Shown here piece after piece: positions 1 through 8,402 of a stretch of DNA of 14,038 nt. Origin of the DNA: Euperipatoides rowelli (lineage: Eukaryota > Onychophora > Udeonychophora > Euonychophora > Peripatopsidae); the NCBI GenBank assembly GCA_003024985.2, contig PXIH01S0007047.1. One strand, given 5' to 3'. The stretch's first letter is position 1. Every line of letters begins with the position of its first letter. The notes under the pieces were generated by a model, which worked only from the letters and a program-made list of their open reading frames with translations, made no database searches and had not been told where the DNA came from. The position numbers and the translations under genes were made by a program.

Positions 1-112
1 TTAATTTTGACATTAAATATGATAGTTAAAAATTGATTATAAATGTTTGTTTGTTTGTTTTTAATTTTTCTATCATAAACATCCCATCCTTCATTAAGTG
101 GACTTTTCTTAT

Positions 113-647
113 ACTAGCCTGACCAGATATTCGGGAAATTCCCGATTACCCAATGGCCCAAACAATCACTGATTGCATGTATTTTTAAATGACTGCAATA
201 CATCTAAATATTAATCAATAATGATTTTCATAATGCAGTAAAAGTAATGTGTTATATTCACTAATTAAAATTATTTTTCACTGTGCAGATTGAGTGAATT
301 TCATTCTGCATACACATTCACCTGAACAACAGCTACAGATGCCTCATGTTATTAGAAACTTGACACGAAGCTGTAAGAATGGTGGAAAGAGGAAGCTATC
401 TTAATGCTCTCTATAGTCGAAAATTGAAGTTAAATAAAATATCATTGTCTAGCATGACCAACTGAACAAAATTATTCTTATGACTTGCAAAAACATTTTA
501 TCAATATAAGAACATCATCAATAAAAATTCTATGAAATTAAATAATTCAGGACATTTATAGATTTTTAAAAATTCAGTCAGGACTGCTGTTATAGATAGT
601 AAAATTCAGGAGAATTTTGCTTTTTCAGGACGTATGGCAACCCTACG
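113..647. mobile_element. Possible small non-autonomous DNA transposon (low confidence)
   Basis: The right end, read on the minus strand, starts TAGGGTTGCCATACGTCCTG, a kind of terminus I associate with hAT-like elements of animals. The left end starts TAGCCTGACCAGATATTCGG and matches it only imperfectly. Just inside the right end the hexamer TCAGGA recurs about four times within 100 bp on the plus strand (about 548, 578, 606, 626), like subterminal transposase-binding repeats. No convincing target duplication was found and there is no coding capacity. The left border and the superfamily are uncertain. Confidence 0.35.
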
Positions 648-732
648 TTATTTCTCAGTTTTCTACAAAAGAAATTAAGTTTTTAAAAACTTAAAAAAAG
701 AAAATATACAATGTCAATTCTACAATAAATGT

Positions 733-803
733 TATGTTCATTATTCAATTGTTTATTGTTTCTCTATAGTATGAAAACAATAAACAATTGAACAATGACA
801 TAA
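733..803. repeat. Inverted repeat with perfect 18-bp arms
   Basis: The arms at 744-761 (ttcaattgtttattgttt) and 775-792 are perfectly complementary around a 13-base spacer. Weaker complementarity continues outward to about 733 and 803. It may be the core of a tiny foldback element or just an AT-rich cruciform; no function is evident. Confidence 0.8.
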
Positions 804-901
804 GATATATAGTATTGTTGTATTCACTATTGTATATTCAATTTTTAAATAAAATATTTTTTTAAAAAAAAATATTAAAAATTATGTTTTTTTTTTTTTT
901 T

Positions 902-940
902 TTGTAGCAAGGTTAGAAATAAAAGCCCCCATTGGCAACT
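902..940. repeat. Dispersed repeat, left copy (pair with 4675-4713)
   Basis: A poly-T run (about 887-903) is followed by agaaataaaagccc and then ggcaactgaagg. The same arrangement, poly-T then agaaataaaggccc and gggcaactgaag, occurs at about 4675-4713 in the same orientation. The two copies lie outside the two ends of the split pseudogene. They may therefore be parts of the same transposon family, or independent insertions of one short repeat. Confidence 0.55.
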
Positions 941-959
941 GAAGGCTTTAACATCAATT

Positions 960-1800
960 ACACTTTCCTACTGTATGCAATATTCACGGTTTGTTTTGAC
1001 AGATGCATATTCCTATGAGAAGCAAGTCATATGTGGAAAAAAACATCTCTGCTATCAAAGCCTCCATTACCAGCTTGACAAACTTCTCTACTAGCTGAGT
1101 GGGATAGGGGAATTTCCATATATTGGATATCTCTTTATTCATCATGTCTACAGAGTGGCATTTGTCAGTGGAGTTAAAATGGATAGCTCCATTAATTGAC
1201 GTTTTTGCCACTTAATCAGATGCCTCTAAATTTAATTCTAGTGCCTTAAAGAGTCATATAATGGATGTTGACACCATATTTGTTGCCTTAAATATACATG
1301 GCAATCTAAGTTTTCTCATATATGGACAATCAACAGAGATAGCTCATTGCTAGAAGAAGACCCTCAGGGTGTACAAAATAGGAATTCCTCATGATCACTG
1401 GATAAATGATTGCCTCTGGCTCATGGCTCAGATAATTAGACAACTTGATAGATTTCCACAAATATTGAGCACCATCAGTGCAAGATGGCTTGACTTTTTT
1501 GGTAAACCACATCTTACTATAGATCTTCATAATGAATTCCACAAAGTTCTTCAAGTTCACTAAAGGTTCACTGCATCCAACATAGTATCACTTTATTCTG
1601 TTGACAGATGTCAGCCATCTTGCATGGCATAGTTTTCCTGGATTCATTATTGCCAGACATAATGGGCAGTTACAAATTACCACTACTTGTCAAATATTAA
1701 GTATATATTTTTAGTCTGAAGTTAGGATTTGTCTGTTGATGCTGGGTATTTCAACTTTGCAGCAAAACTTACAATCTCTAAATTTCTCAGAATGTTAGCT
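960..1800 (-). pseudogene. C-terminal part of a decayed transposon-borne gene (uncharacterised repeat-protein family)
   Basis: On the minus strand the remains read, in order: NPGKLCHARWLTSVNRI (across 1594-1650), NLKNFVEFIMKIYSKMWF then PSCTDGAQYLWKSIKLS then PVIMRNSYFVHPEGLLLAMS (1560-1330), and a tail containing FPYPTQLVEKFVKLVMEA, then in another frame RDVFFHI and LASHRNM (1211-960). I recognise this order from a large multi-copy family of uncharacterised proteins in many invertebrate genomes. Its members carry H-x-RWLT, a P-x-WF segment, an HPEN-like LLLAM segment and a C-terminal H/P-TQ-x-VE-x-x-VKLV segment. The copy is broken by several stops and frameshifts, so it is dead. The alignment is from memory, not from a search. 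Confidence 0.75.
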
Positions 1801-2235
1801 TTTTCCCAATAGGACCACTAAATTCCCAAGGTACTGTGTTAGGCAGAGGCATGTGGAGGTCCATTGTATTGGGGGATAGGTGGTTAACCAATATTTACCA
1901 AGTAATATATCAGGGAGGAGGGGCTTTGAATACCAAGTTATACAGTGTTGGAATGGCTCAAAAAACCTCCCTCCTAACACATAGTAACATGTAGATTTAT
2001 TTTTTCTGGTGGCTGGTGGGTGTTGTATATGGGCAAGGGTGCTAGTATAGTTCTGCATGAATGTTGTGAGTTGTGGGTTTTGGGGGTGCTATAAGCCCCT
2101 CAAGGGGGTCCAGGTGTGGAGCTCCTGGAAGCTGTTAGTTTTTAAGGGTTTTAAATACTTAAGATGATGTCTGCTGATACTGAAAAAATGCTGAATTTTA
2201 ATAACTTAAATAAAGTTTTATTCATTAAAAAAATA
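1800..2235 (+). mobile_element. Unrecognised insertion block ending in a polyadenylation-like tail
   Basis: This GC-richer block interrupts the decayed transposon gene. It contains G/C-rich inverted motifs (gcccctcaaggggg near 2094-2107; ccagg and cctgg arms near 2110-2130). It ends with AATAAA at 2209-2214 followed 12 bases later by a short A-run (2227-2233). That end suggests a retroposed sequence on the plus strand, but the A-run is short and no target duplication was identified. A minus-strand open frame at 1795-2058 has no family I recognise. Confidence 0.4.
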
Positions 2236-2707
2236 TACTTTCATATTTTTATAATAACGAACTTATTCATTTTTATTTTATAAGTTTATTTTTCATTTGC
2301 TGCATTTTATTTCACCTCTATATATAGTTTATTGATATTTTAAAGATTGTTCTCCAAAATGTAAATGCTTTAGCAATTTTTAATGTTTGACTGATTGTAC
2401 AAAAAAAAGTTTTATCTTTATTAATGTATAAATTTATAATTTTGAAAATAATTTACTATAAAATTTTGACAGGAAATAAAAAAAATTAAAGACTGACTTT
2501 GAATTATTTTTATTACCATTAATAATAATCCTAATCTGTAATGTACCACAGGTTAATACTATATCAATAATAGTATTATCACAAACCCTATATTATTCGT
2601 ATTTAAATAACAAACTTTTTTTTACAATGTGAATGGAAAAGAAAATCCAAAAGTTTGGAGAAAATCCAAAGATAGATTACTTTTAAATTGTGTTATATAT
2701 AAACACT

Positions 2708-2746
2708 AAAAAAAAAAAAAAAAAAATTTTTTTTTTTTTTGGGGGG
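2708..2746. repeat. Homopolymer junction A19-T14-G6
   Basis: Three homopolymer runs are directly abutted. It may mark two tail-to-tail insertions or a foldback. Length calls in such runs are error-prone in draft assemblies. Confidence 0.9.
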
Positions 2747-2836
2747 AGAGCTGTGGGCCCTTCTCCTATCATCGACCTTGCTGTTCGACACTGTAGTTAT
2801 AACAAAATATATACAACTCGTTTTTTGCTGATTATT

Positions 2837-2870
2837 TACAGTATATACAGTAAGTACTGTATATACTGTA
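2837..2870. repeat. Perfect palindrome, 16-bp arms with AG centre
   Basis: The arm tacagtatatacagta (2837-2852) is followed by AG and then by its exact reverse complement (2855-2870). The flanks repeat the acagtatg/gtatat theme. No protein-coding context. Confidence 0.95.
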
Positions 2871-2892
2871 TATATGCATACAGTATGTTTAT

Positions 2893-3195
2893 AAGTTTAA
2901 TGGATTTTGTTTTTTATATAAAAATAAGTCTCCCCTCCAACGTGAAAAAATATGTATTTTTTGAGGTTAATCAATTTAAATACGCCATATAATTTACAAA
3001 TAATACATAAGAAACAGGTTCCTAAGATGTTAACAAGGGCAGCGCACTTGGAAAAGCCCAAAGCGAGATGTTACAGCTAGGGAAAAAAAACGTTCCTTAA
3101 CTACCCAAGCCAAGGCGCAAACATGTACACCTCAACATATGCCTTTGGTTCATCACGCGACCACGGAACCGAGACAAGTTTAATGGATTTTGTTT
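2893..3195. repeat. 20-bp direct repeats 283 bp apart (2893-2912 and 3176-3195)
   Basis: The string aagtttaatggattttgttt occurs identically at both positions. It could be a long target duplication or recombination footprint around the enclosed 263 bp, which includes the GC-richer patch. Confidence 0.85.
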
Positions 3196-3289
3196 ATAAA
3201 GAAAATTTTCTCTTGCTTTCTTAACCGTTTTTGAAGAAGTAATTCCTTATAAACTACAGTATTTTTGGATTAAAAGCATTTTCCTACAA

Positions 3290-4410
3290 TAGTAATAATA
3301 ACCAGAATACACAACAAGTGAATAAGATATTTTAAAGTTAGCTCATTTGCATTTAATTTAATTATAAGCCATTGGAGAACTTTTCAATGGACTTCTCAAG
3401 GAGTGTAACAGCTCTGCACTTTGATCATGTATTGATGTTAGTTCCAATCACATCCTATGACTCTGAAATGATTTATGATACTGGACTTAATATTTTCACT
3501 CTTACTTGTCACAGGTGTAACATGTCCAATATATGTTGATCTGGGCTCTTGCATTAAAACTATATGTCCCTCCTTTACAGGACTTCTGGAATTCTCCTCC
3601 TTTGTTTCATCCATTAATGTTTTTCTTTATCTTCTATCTGGTGATAAACCCAAATTTTCTTTAATTCTCTGTGAATTTTATTTTTGTCTATTACCTGTGA
3701 TGTATAATACTCTGTAATGATTTCCAAATTATGGCATCACTTCTATTTAATACACCTGTCTTATCTCAGGCCTGTGCCAAAGATGGTATAGAAAGTCTAT
3801 TTTTTGTGTTAGGATATTCACAGTTTCATTTTCATTTAACATTCAAATATTTTTGTGGATAATGAAAAGAATAATCACCTTCAATCTCTCTGCCCATTTT
3901 TAATTCTGCATATGATTTAGATGAAGATGGTTTTTGCTCTTTGCTGACTGGTGTAATGGAAACAGTCTTCACACTACCTGCATGTTCACTCAATGTAGTG
4001 CTCTTGCCCTCTCTCTCTCTCTCTCTGCCCTCCATAATATATTGTGGCTAGTTCTAATGTTAATTCCAGCAATGAAAATCTTTCTTTAATTTTTTTTTGT
4101 GTGTGTGAGGAAGGATTGTTCCCTCACAGGGACATTCTTAGTTTTGAGAAGCAGCATTAGGTGAAATCTGAGGACTTACTGGTCATAATATCAAAAAGAG
4201 AATTTGCAGTCTTCTTTTTAAAAGTGACTAGCTTTGATTTGAAAAACTATGATATGTTTGGTTTACTCATAGACTTCATCATCTTCCTGTATTTATCAGG
4301 TAAATTGATAAATTGTGTGCTTTTTCGTGGAATAGACACCTTGGTCCATACATCTTCAAACTTTTTGCCAGTTGTTTCCCCTTTGTTATTTTCTATAAAC
4401 TTCTGCATGA
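3290..4410 (-). pseudogene. N-terminal and middle part of the same decayed transposon-borne gene
   Basis: Minus-strand pieces appear in the order expected for the family. A possible start at 4408 opens KFEDVWTKVSIPRKS and then DKYRKMMKSMSKP. After one stop (4249-4247) comes NSLFDIMTSKSSDF, where family members have LFDI followed by a cysteine-rich stretch. A serine-rich linker lies at 4035-3832. QVIDKNKIHRELKKI is at 3697-3653. GHIVLMQEPRSTYIGHVTP and VIGCDWN lie within 3605-3438. LQWLIIKLNANELTLKYL lies within 3383-3312. The GCD followed by LQW and LHANEL-like motifs are hallmarks of the same family as the piece at 960-1800. It has at least five stops and several frame changes and includes a (TC)n run at about 4012-4026. 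The catalytic mechanism of the family is not known to me; an RNase-H-like transposase is a guess. Confidence 0.75.
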
Positions 4411-4674
4411 GAAATAAATAATATTTACATCACATTCAGATGAATACAGAACATTAGTTTTGAGGTCTTTTGCTATTTTGAAGATAGGACACCTTGTATT
4501 TTTCCTTGTTTTTTATTGATTGTGACATAATTTCATTCTGAACTTTTTAAAATCTTTCTGGCAAGAAACAAAATGGTGCTTGTTGTTTTTTTAAAATAAA
4601 AAAAAATAAACACCCTTTGTGGCAAATTAAGGCATTTTTTTTAAAAAAATTTCACAAAAATGACCTTTTTTGTT

Positions 4675-4713
4675 GTTGAAAAGTGAGAAATAAAGGCCCT
4701 AGGGCAACTGAAG
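4675..4713. repeat. Dispersed repeat, right copy (pair with 902-940)
   Basis: Reads gagaaataaaggccctaggg then caactgaagac, preceded by a T-rich stretch. It is a diverged direct copy of the block at 902-940. It lies upstream, in the gene's minus-strand sense, of the pseudogene start at 4408. Confidence 0.55.
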
Positions 4714-4799
4714 ACAGTGATGAATGTCAATGAAATATTGTACACTTACTAGGGTACCCACTAGACAACTTTTTCTCACCACTGTATTTGTATAGCTAC

Positions 4800-5056
4800 C
4801 AAAAATCATTTTAAAAAATTATTAGAGATAGTAGTGTAACTTTTGTGCCAAATGTAGATGAACTCATAAAGTTTTATTATTTCTTAATAGATGCATTCTG
4901 GGTAGCAATAGATGCATGCTGGGTAATAATTTGTGCATGCTGGGTAACATAATATTTACCTTGTTACATTAAAAAACATTATAGGTACAGTGAACCATTT
5001 TTGGATTAATATACAGTAGGTGAACTTATAAACATTTTATTATTATTTTAATAGAT
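4800..5056 (+). repeat. 160-bp repeat array, units 1 and 2
   Basis: Each unit runs: a taac/ttac segment, A-rich cattttaaaa, cattataggtagcagtgaac (diverged), gtttgtggcaaaatat, ggtgaact(t)tataaag, ttttattatttcttaatag, then one to three copies of a 15-18 base motif like atgcatgctgggtaa. Unit 1 carries three such end motifs (4891-4947). Unit 2 is cut by the block that begins near 5057. Confidence 0.8.
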
Positions 5057-5943
5057 GTGGTATTTCAAGGTCCTAAGAAAACACTAATTACATGATAAAA
5101 GAGGCCTTTCCCAAGAGGATATGGTCTCTTTTTACAAAATTTAAAAATATAAAATTGATTTGTTGAAAATTTATATACAATAAATTCGATGAGAAAAACA
5201 TAAATATATACAAATAAAATAAAAGAGTTCCAATGGATCTTCAAACGTCACCATACAGTCATTAAGACCCGTCCAGGTTAAAACATAGCTACGATTACTA
5301 CTAATAGATGTAATGACTCCGATGCTTGCCCTGCCAAAGCACCGACTCGCATTCATATTTATCTGTCGAACACTAGGTGGAAACACTCAATAACAGTACA
5401 AAAGCATCGTCATTCCATAAGGCACCGAGTCGCATTCATATTTAGCTGTCAAACACTAGGTGAAAACACTCAATAAAAGTACAAAGGCATTGTCATTCCA
5501 TAAGGCAAATTAACGAGCTTGCAAAACGTTATTCAATAACATAGTTATTGGCATAAATTACGTAGAACATTTTAAATAATCCCAGGGGCTCTTGATTGAT
5601 AAAGTCAGTAATTTTAGACTTTAAAGAATAATGTAAACAAAAATAATAATAAGGAGCACTTAAGAAAGTCAGATTAATCAGAGGAAACACCTTCTGTCAC
5701 CAAATCAAATTCCAAATGTTGCTCAATAGGGCCTAGACAGGAACAACATACAACCACGAATCTATACATGTNGTTTGTTATTCATAATACACTGCCCAAA
5801 GATCAATCACAGGATAAATCCAACTGGTCAAGTTTTCTCCTAATCCAAAAATAAAGGAATAAACAAAAGGAACATAAATAAAATAATAAAAAATCTGTTT
5901 GCCAAGAAACAGAGTGAGCGGCCATTAGCGCTACATCCAGGTT
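5057..5943. mobile_element. Unrecognised 890-bp block interrupting the 160-bp array
   Basis: The array sequence stops after ttttaatagatg and resumes at ctgagtaacaaaagg, so the intervening block is inferred to be an insertion. It contains an 83-bp tandem duplication and one N (5772). A minus-strand open frame at 5171-5386 matches nothing I know. No clear terminal repeats or target duplication were seen; borders are approximate (10 bp or so). Confidence 0.5.
5339..5504. repeat. Tandem duplication, two 83-bp units, 92% identical
   Basis: Unit 1 is 5339-5421 and unit 2 is 5422-5504, both starting gcaccga. They differ at 7 of 83 positions by my count, with no length change. The duplication is internal to the block at 5057-5943. 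Confidence 0.95.
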
Positions 5944-6287
5944 CTGAGTAACAAAAGGTGCATGTTATGTAACAAAGGTTTTCCCTTATTACATTTAAAA
6001 AAAAAATATTTATAGCAGTGAAATGTTTGTGGGAAAATATCTGGTATGTAAACTTTTAAAGATTTTATTATGTCTTAATAGATGTATGCTGAATAACAAT
6101 AGGTGAATGCTGATATTGTGCATGCTGTATAACAAAATTATCCCCATTTAACTAAAAATCATTATAGATAGCAGTGAATAGTCTGTGGCAAAATATATAT
6201 AACTTCATGAAGTTTTTGTTATTTGTTCTTAGGAGCATGATGTGTAACAATAGATGCATGCTGGGTAATAATAGGTGCATGTTGGGT
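5944..6287 (+). repeat. 160-bp repeat array, units 3 and 4
   Basis: Two further copies with recognisable cattataga/tagcagtgaa, tgtggcaaaatat, aagttt, ttattt and gtgcatg(c/t)tgggt segments. Unit 4 ends at the GGGT that was duplicated when the foldback element at 6288-6804 inserted. Confidence 0.85.
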
Positions 6288-6804
6288 TGTAATAGGCTAA
6301 CCAAGCTAACTAACCAAGCTAACTAACTAAGCTAACTAACTGTGGGAGGAGATAAGTGAAGAGAAGGGATGAAGGCTAGGAGTAGAAAGGAGTAGAACAC
6401 AAAAAGGTATAATGAAAACAAGGAAGTAAGCTAAATAGTAAATAAACCCAACCTTGGTTAGAGAACCTGTCCTTTTCGAATGTATAAGTCATTTTCTATA
6501 TATTCTCGCTCTAGGAGTATTCTATAGTCAGGAGGTGGCGGCGCCTTTCGGTAAGTTTTGGAAGTACTTTTCTTAACCCTCTCTGTAACAGGGGAGATAA
6601 CTNTTCTTTGATGTTTCTGATTGTGGTTATTTCCTATTTATTGTTTCTAATTGGGTTTATTTACTATTTAGCTTACTTCCTTGTTTTCATTATACCTTTT
6701 TGTGTTCTACTCCTAGCCTTCATCCCTTCTCTTCCCTTATCTCCTCCCACAGTTAGTTAGCTTAGTTAGTTAGCTTGGTTAGTTAGCTTGGTTAGCCTAT
6801 TACA
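6288..6804. mobile_element. 517-bp non-autonomous foldback DNA transposon with 4-bp target duplication
   Basis: The terminal inverted repeats are 6288-6451 (164 bp) and 6651-6804 (154 bp). They differ by one substitution and a 10-bp duplication in the left arm, so the element is young. Both ends start TGTAATAGGCTAACC and carry a tandem ctaactaac-like motif. The flanks duplicate GGGT (6284-6287 and 6805-6808). Removing the element restores the array motif gcatg(c/t)tgggtaac, which proves the insertion. The 199-bp centre has no coding capacity and includes ggcggcgcc and an N at 6603. TG...CA ends, long inverted repeats and 4-bp duplications would fit a Ginger-type element, but this is inference; the mobilising transposase is not in the window. 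Confidence 0.93.
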
Positions 6805-6958
6805 GGGTAACAAAGTATTTCCCTCGTTACATTTAAAAAACATTATAGGTAGCAGTGAACAGTTTCTGACAAAATATAGGTGACCTTTATAAGTTTTTAT
6901 TATTTCTAAATAAGTGCATGCTGGGTAAATTAGGTGCATCATGGGTAACAATAGGTGG
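6805..6958 (+). repeat. 160-bp repeat array, unit 5
   Basis: Starts gggtaacaaagtatttccc and continues cattataggtagcagtgaac, then the T-rich part, then gtgcatgctgggtaa and gtgcatcatgggtaac. It is the continuation of unit 4 across the foldback insertion, and it abuts the transposase fragment that starts at 6982. Confidence 0.85.
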
Positions 6959-6981
6959 CACTGCAATCACATAAATCTAAA

Positions 6982-7290
6982 ATGGCTTCTATGCAGAAAA
7001 AGGCTCAATGTGTCCTCTGATTTCATGAGCCCAAATCGCCGAATACTGTTCAGTACAATTTCAGAAGTGAGTATGGACAATCAACACCTAACCAAAAAAT
7101 CGTTACAGTTTGTGAAAAATGTGTAAGGAGATAGTTAGTGTTCATTGGTGGAGATGAACAGTTTGACATTCTGCCGGTGAGGAAACTGTTGATGCTGCAT
7201 GGGGTGCATTCCAATGAAGTCCAGCAAAATCCATTCATCATAATTCAAACGAAATAGGCATCCCCCCTTTCCATAGCAAAAAAAATTACA
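6982..7290 (+). pseudogene. N-terminal fragment of a Tc1/mariner-type transposase (helix-turn-helix DNA-binding part)
   Basis: The ATG at 6982 opens MASMQKKAQCVL, a stop, FHEPKSP, then TVQYNFRSEYG. This strongly resembles the first helix-turn-helix (DUF4817-like) of invertebrate Tc1/mariner-related transposases, with the usual KAQCVLW-F-E-KSP pattern; the family tryptophan has become the stop (TGA at 7018-7020). About 60 bases further on, in a shifted frame, EETVDAAWGAFQ, a stop, and SPAKSIHHNSNEIGIP correspond to the family's linker and second helix-turn-helix. The DDE catalytic part is absent. The fragment is dead. Recognition is from memory of the family. Confidence 0.75.
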
Positions 7291-7375
7291 AAACATGATG
7301 AGAAATTAAATATTGACTTGAGGTTTTCAGGCCATGATCTGCCATCTGGTGGAAATGTATTAGAAGGTGAATAAA

Positions 7376-7442
7376 GACTTTGAGTTTATCTATATTTGCC
7401 ACAAACTGTCCATTACTACTTCAAATATTTTTAAATGGCTTT
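7376..7442 (-). repeat. Inverted copy of the 160-bp repeat
   Basis: Read on the minus strand it gives catttaaaaatatt, gaagtagtaatggacagttt and gtggcaaatatag. This aligns at roughly 70% with 6828-6893 of unit 5. Unit 5 and this copy therefore form inverted repeats around the transposase fragment. Confidence 0.7.
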
Positions 7443-7518
7443 TCATAATAAGGGAAATACTTATCAACACGTGTATAATAATAATAATTAGATATTAAAT
7501 CTTATATGCAATACATAC

Positions 7519-7687
7519 TTGCAAATTTTTCTCATTTGAGTTTTGATCTCATTAAAGGCTGGTCGACTTGAAGGAATTTCATCCCAACTGGATATCATAA
7601 TTTTATAAATTCCATCATTACATCCACTTGGTGAAACATTGGGACGAAATGGGGGATTTTCAGCTTTGGTTACTTTTTCAATTATTG
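7519..7687 (-). CDS. Receptor guanylate cyclase, pseudokinase C-terminal exon
   Basis: This internal exon of 169 bp has its acceptor at 7689-7688 (tttttag) and a strong GTATGT donor at 7518. It enters in phase 1, where the base G from the preceding exon plus CA gives Ala, and leaves in phase 2. The peptide AIIEKVTKAENPPFRP matches the family's helix-F segment. SSWDEIPSSRPAFNEIKTQM matches the last kinase subdomain, which in most members reads CW followed by P-x-x-RP-x-F. Here the cysteine before tryptophan is serine, while the RP-x-F core is kept. The next exon should start the signalling coiled coil and then the cyclase catalytic domain. No such exon was found between 1 and 7518, so the downstream intron runs past the window edge, or that exon escaped notice. 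Confidence 0.95.
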
Positions 7688-8093
7688 CTAAAAATATAAT
7701 ATAATGTAAATATAAACATTTAATTTTTTTTTTTTAAAAAACAAATTTGCCTAAATCTAAAAGAAAATCTGATATATACATATTACCTGTAAAAAAGTTT
7801 TGCATAAAAAATAAATTATCCATACAAAGAAAAAACAATTTATTATAAAAAAGCATATATTTATATTGACACATTTAACTAAATTACTTGTGAATTTATT
7901 ACAGACTGTAAATATTGTTTTAAAAAATTTATCTTAATCATTTAAATGTTATATTTTAATATTATTAATGATAAAATCATTAATAAACTATTAAATTATA
8001 AAAATAAAAAAAACTATTAAATTATCATGATTAAAAAAAAAGTTAATTTGTACTCATTGAAGTGTGATGTTGTGATCAGAAACATTAACTAGC

Positions 8094-8402
8094 CAAGGAT
8101 GGCAAATAGGTTTTGTCTAGCGTGCCAAAATTAAACAAATGTTGGGGACATTTTGGCCAAACTGCCGAAATGTGGGTGTCTAGGTTATATATTTTTGATA
8201 AGCTTTTTTTTTTTTTTTTTTTTTTTTTGTTGTTGTTGTATGGACGTTTGTTTCCCTTTTGAAAGATTTGATGACCTTTTTTTTTTTTGGTGGGGGGGAT
8301 ATTTTTAAACATTAAAATTTTTATTGGGTGTCCAATCTGGCGTGCCACTGAATCTCTGAAGTGCTGTCTTCGGCATCCACTGTCGCCTATTTGCCATAGC
8401 AG
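8094..8402. mobile_element. 309-bp hAT-like miniature element with 7-bp target duplication
   Basis: The ends contain atggcaaatagg at 8099-8110 and its exact complement at 8386-8397. The outer ends are CAAGG and (complement) CTGCT. The flanks duplicate aactagc (8087-8093 and 8403-8409); the eighth base differs (t/g), so an 8-bp hAT duplication with one later change is likely. The interior is non-coding, with long T runs (8203-8228 and 8279-8289) and a gcgtgcca motif near each end in direct orientation. It lies wholly within the guanylate cyclase intron. Confidence 0.75.

Larger units (their letters stand above)
2236..3290. other. AT-rich insertion zone inside the split pseudogene
   Basis: No gene was seen. 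2236-2690 is very AT-rich. A homopolymer junction of 19 A, 14 T and 6 G lies at 2708-2746. A perfect palindrome is at 2837-2870, and a 20-bp direct repeat is at 2893-2912 and 3176-3195. The part at about 3015-3175 is richer in G and C and has a different texture, but I cannot name it. Confidence 0.6.
1..7518 (-). other. Guanylate cyclase intron, 5' part only (at least 7,518 bp)
   Basis: The GT donor is at 7518-7517 after the exon ending at 7519. No acceptor with a recognisable coiled-coil or cyclase exon was found downstream on the minus strand, so the intron is inferred to run off the left edge. It is a landing zone for nested transposons and repeats, listed separately. An overlooked short exon of low conservation cannot be excluded. 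Confidence 0.65.

Noticed and set aside
2209-2233. Polyadenylation site of a host gene
   Set aside because: No upstream coding sequence on the plus strand; better read as the tail of an inserted element.
2690-2992. 100-codon plus-strand open frame
   Set aside because: It starts in a poly-A/poly-T/poly-G junction and runs through the palindrome; low complexity, no family.
3475-3717. 80-codon plus-strand open frame with hydrophobic content
   Set aside because: It is the antisense shadow of the decayed minus-strand transposon gene; the same holds for 1369-1563 and 4161-4421.
5171-5386. 71-codon minus-strand open frame as an alternative exon
   Set aside because: No recognisable family and no clear splice sites; it overlaps the 83-bp duplication inside a probable insertion.
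5057-5943. Solo LTR
   Set aside because: No matching TG...CA ends or flanking duplication could be placed.
5905-5945. tRNA-derived SINE head (minus strand tagcgctaatgg near a box A)
   Set aside because: The box A match is partial, and no box B or cloverleaf follows at the right distance.
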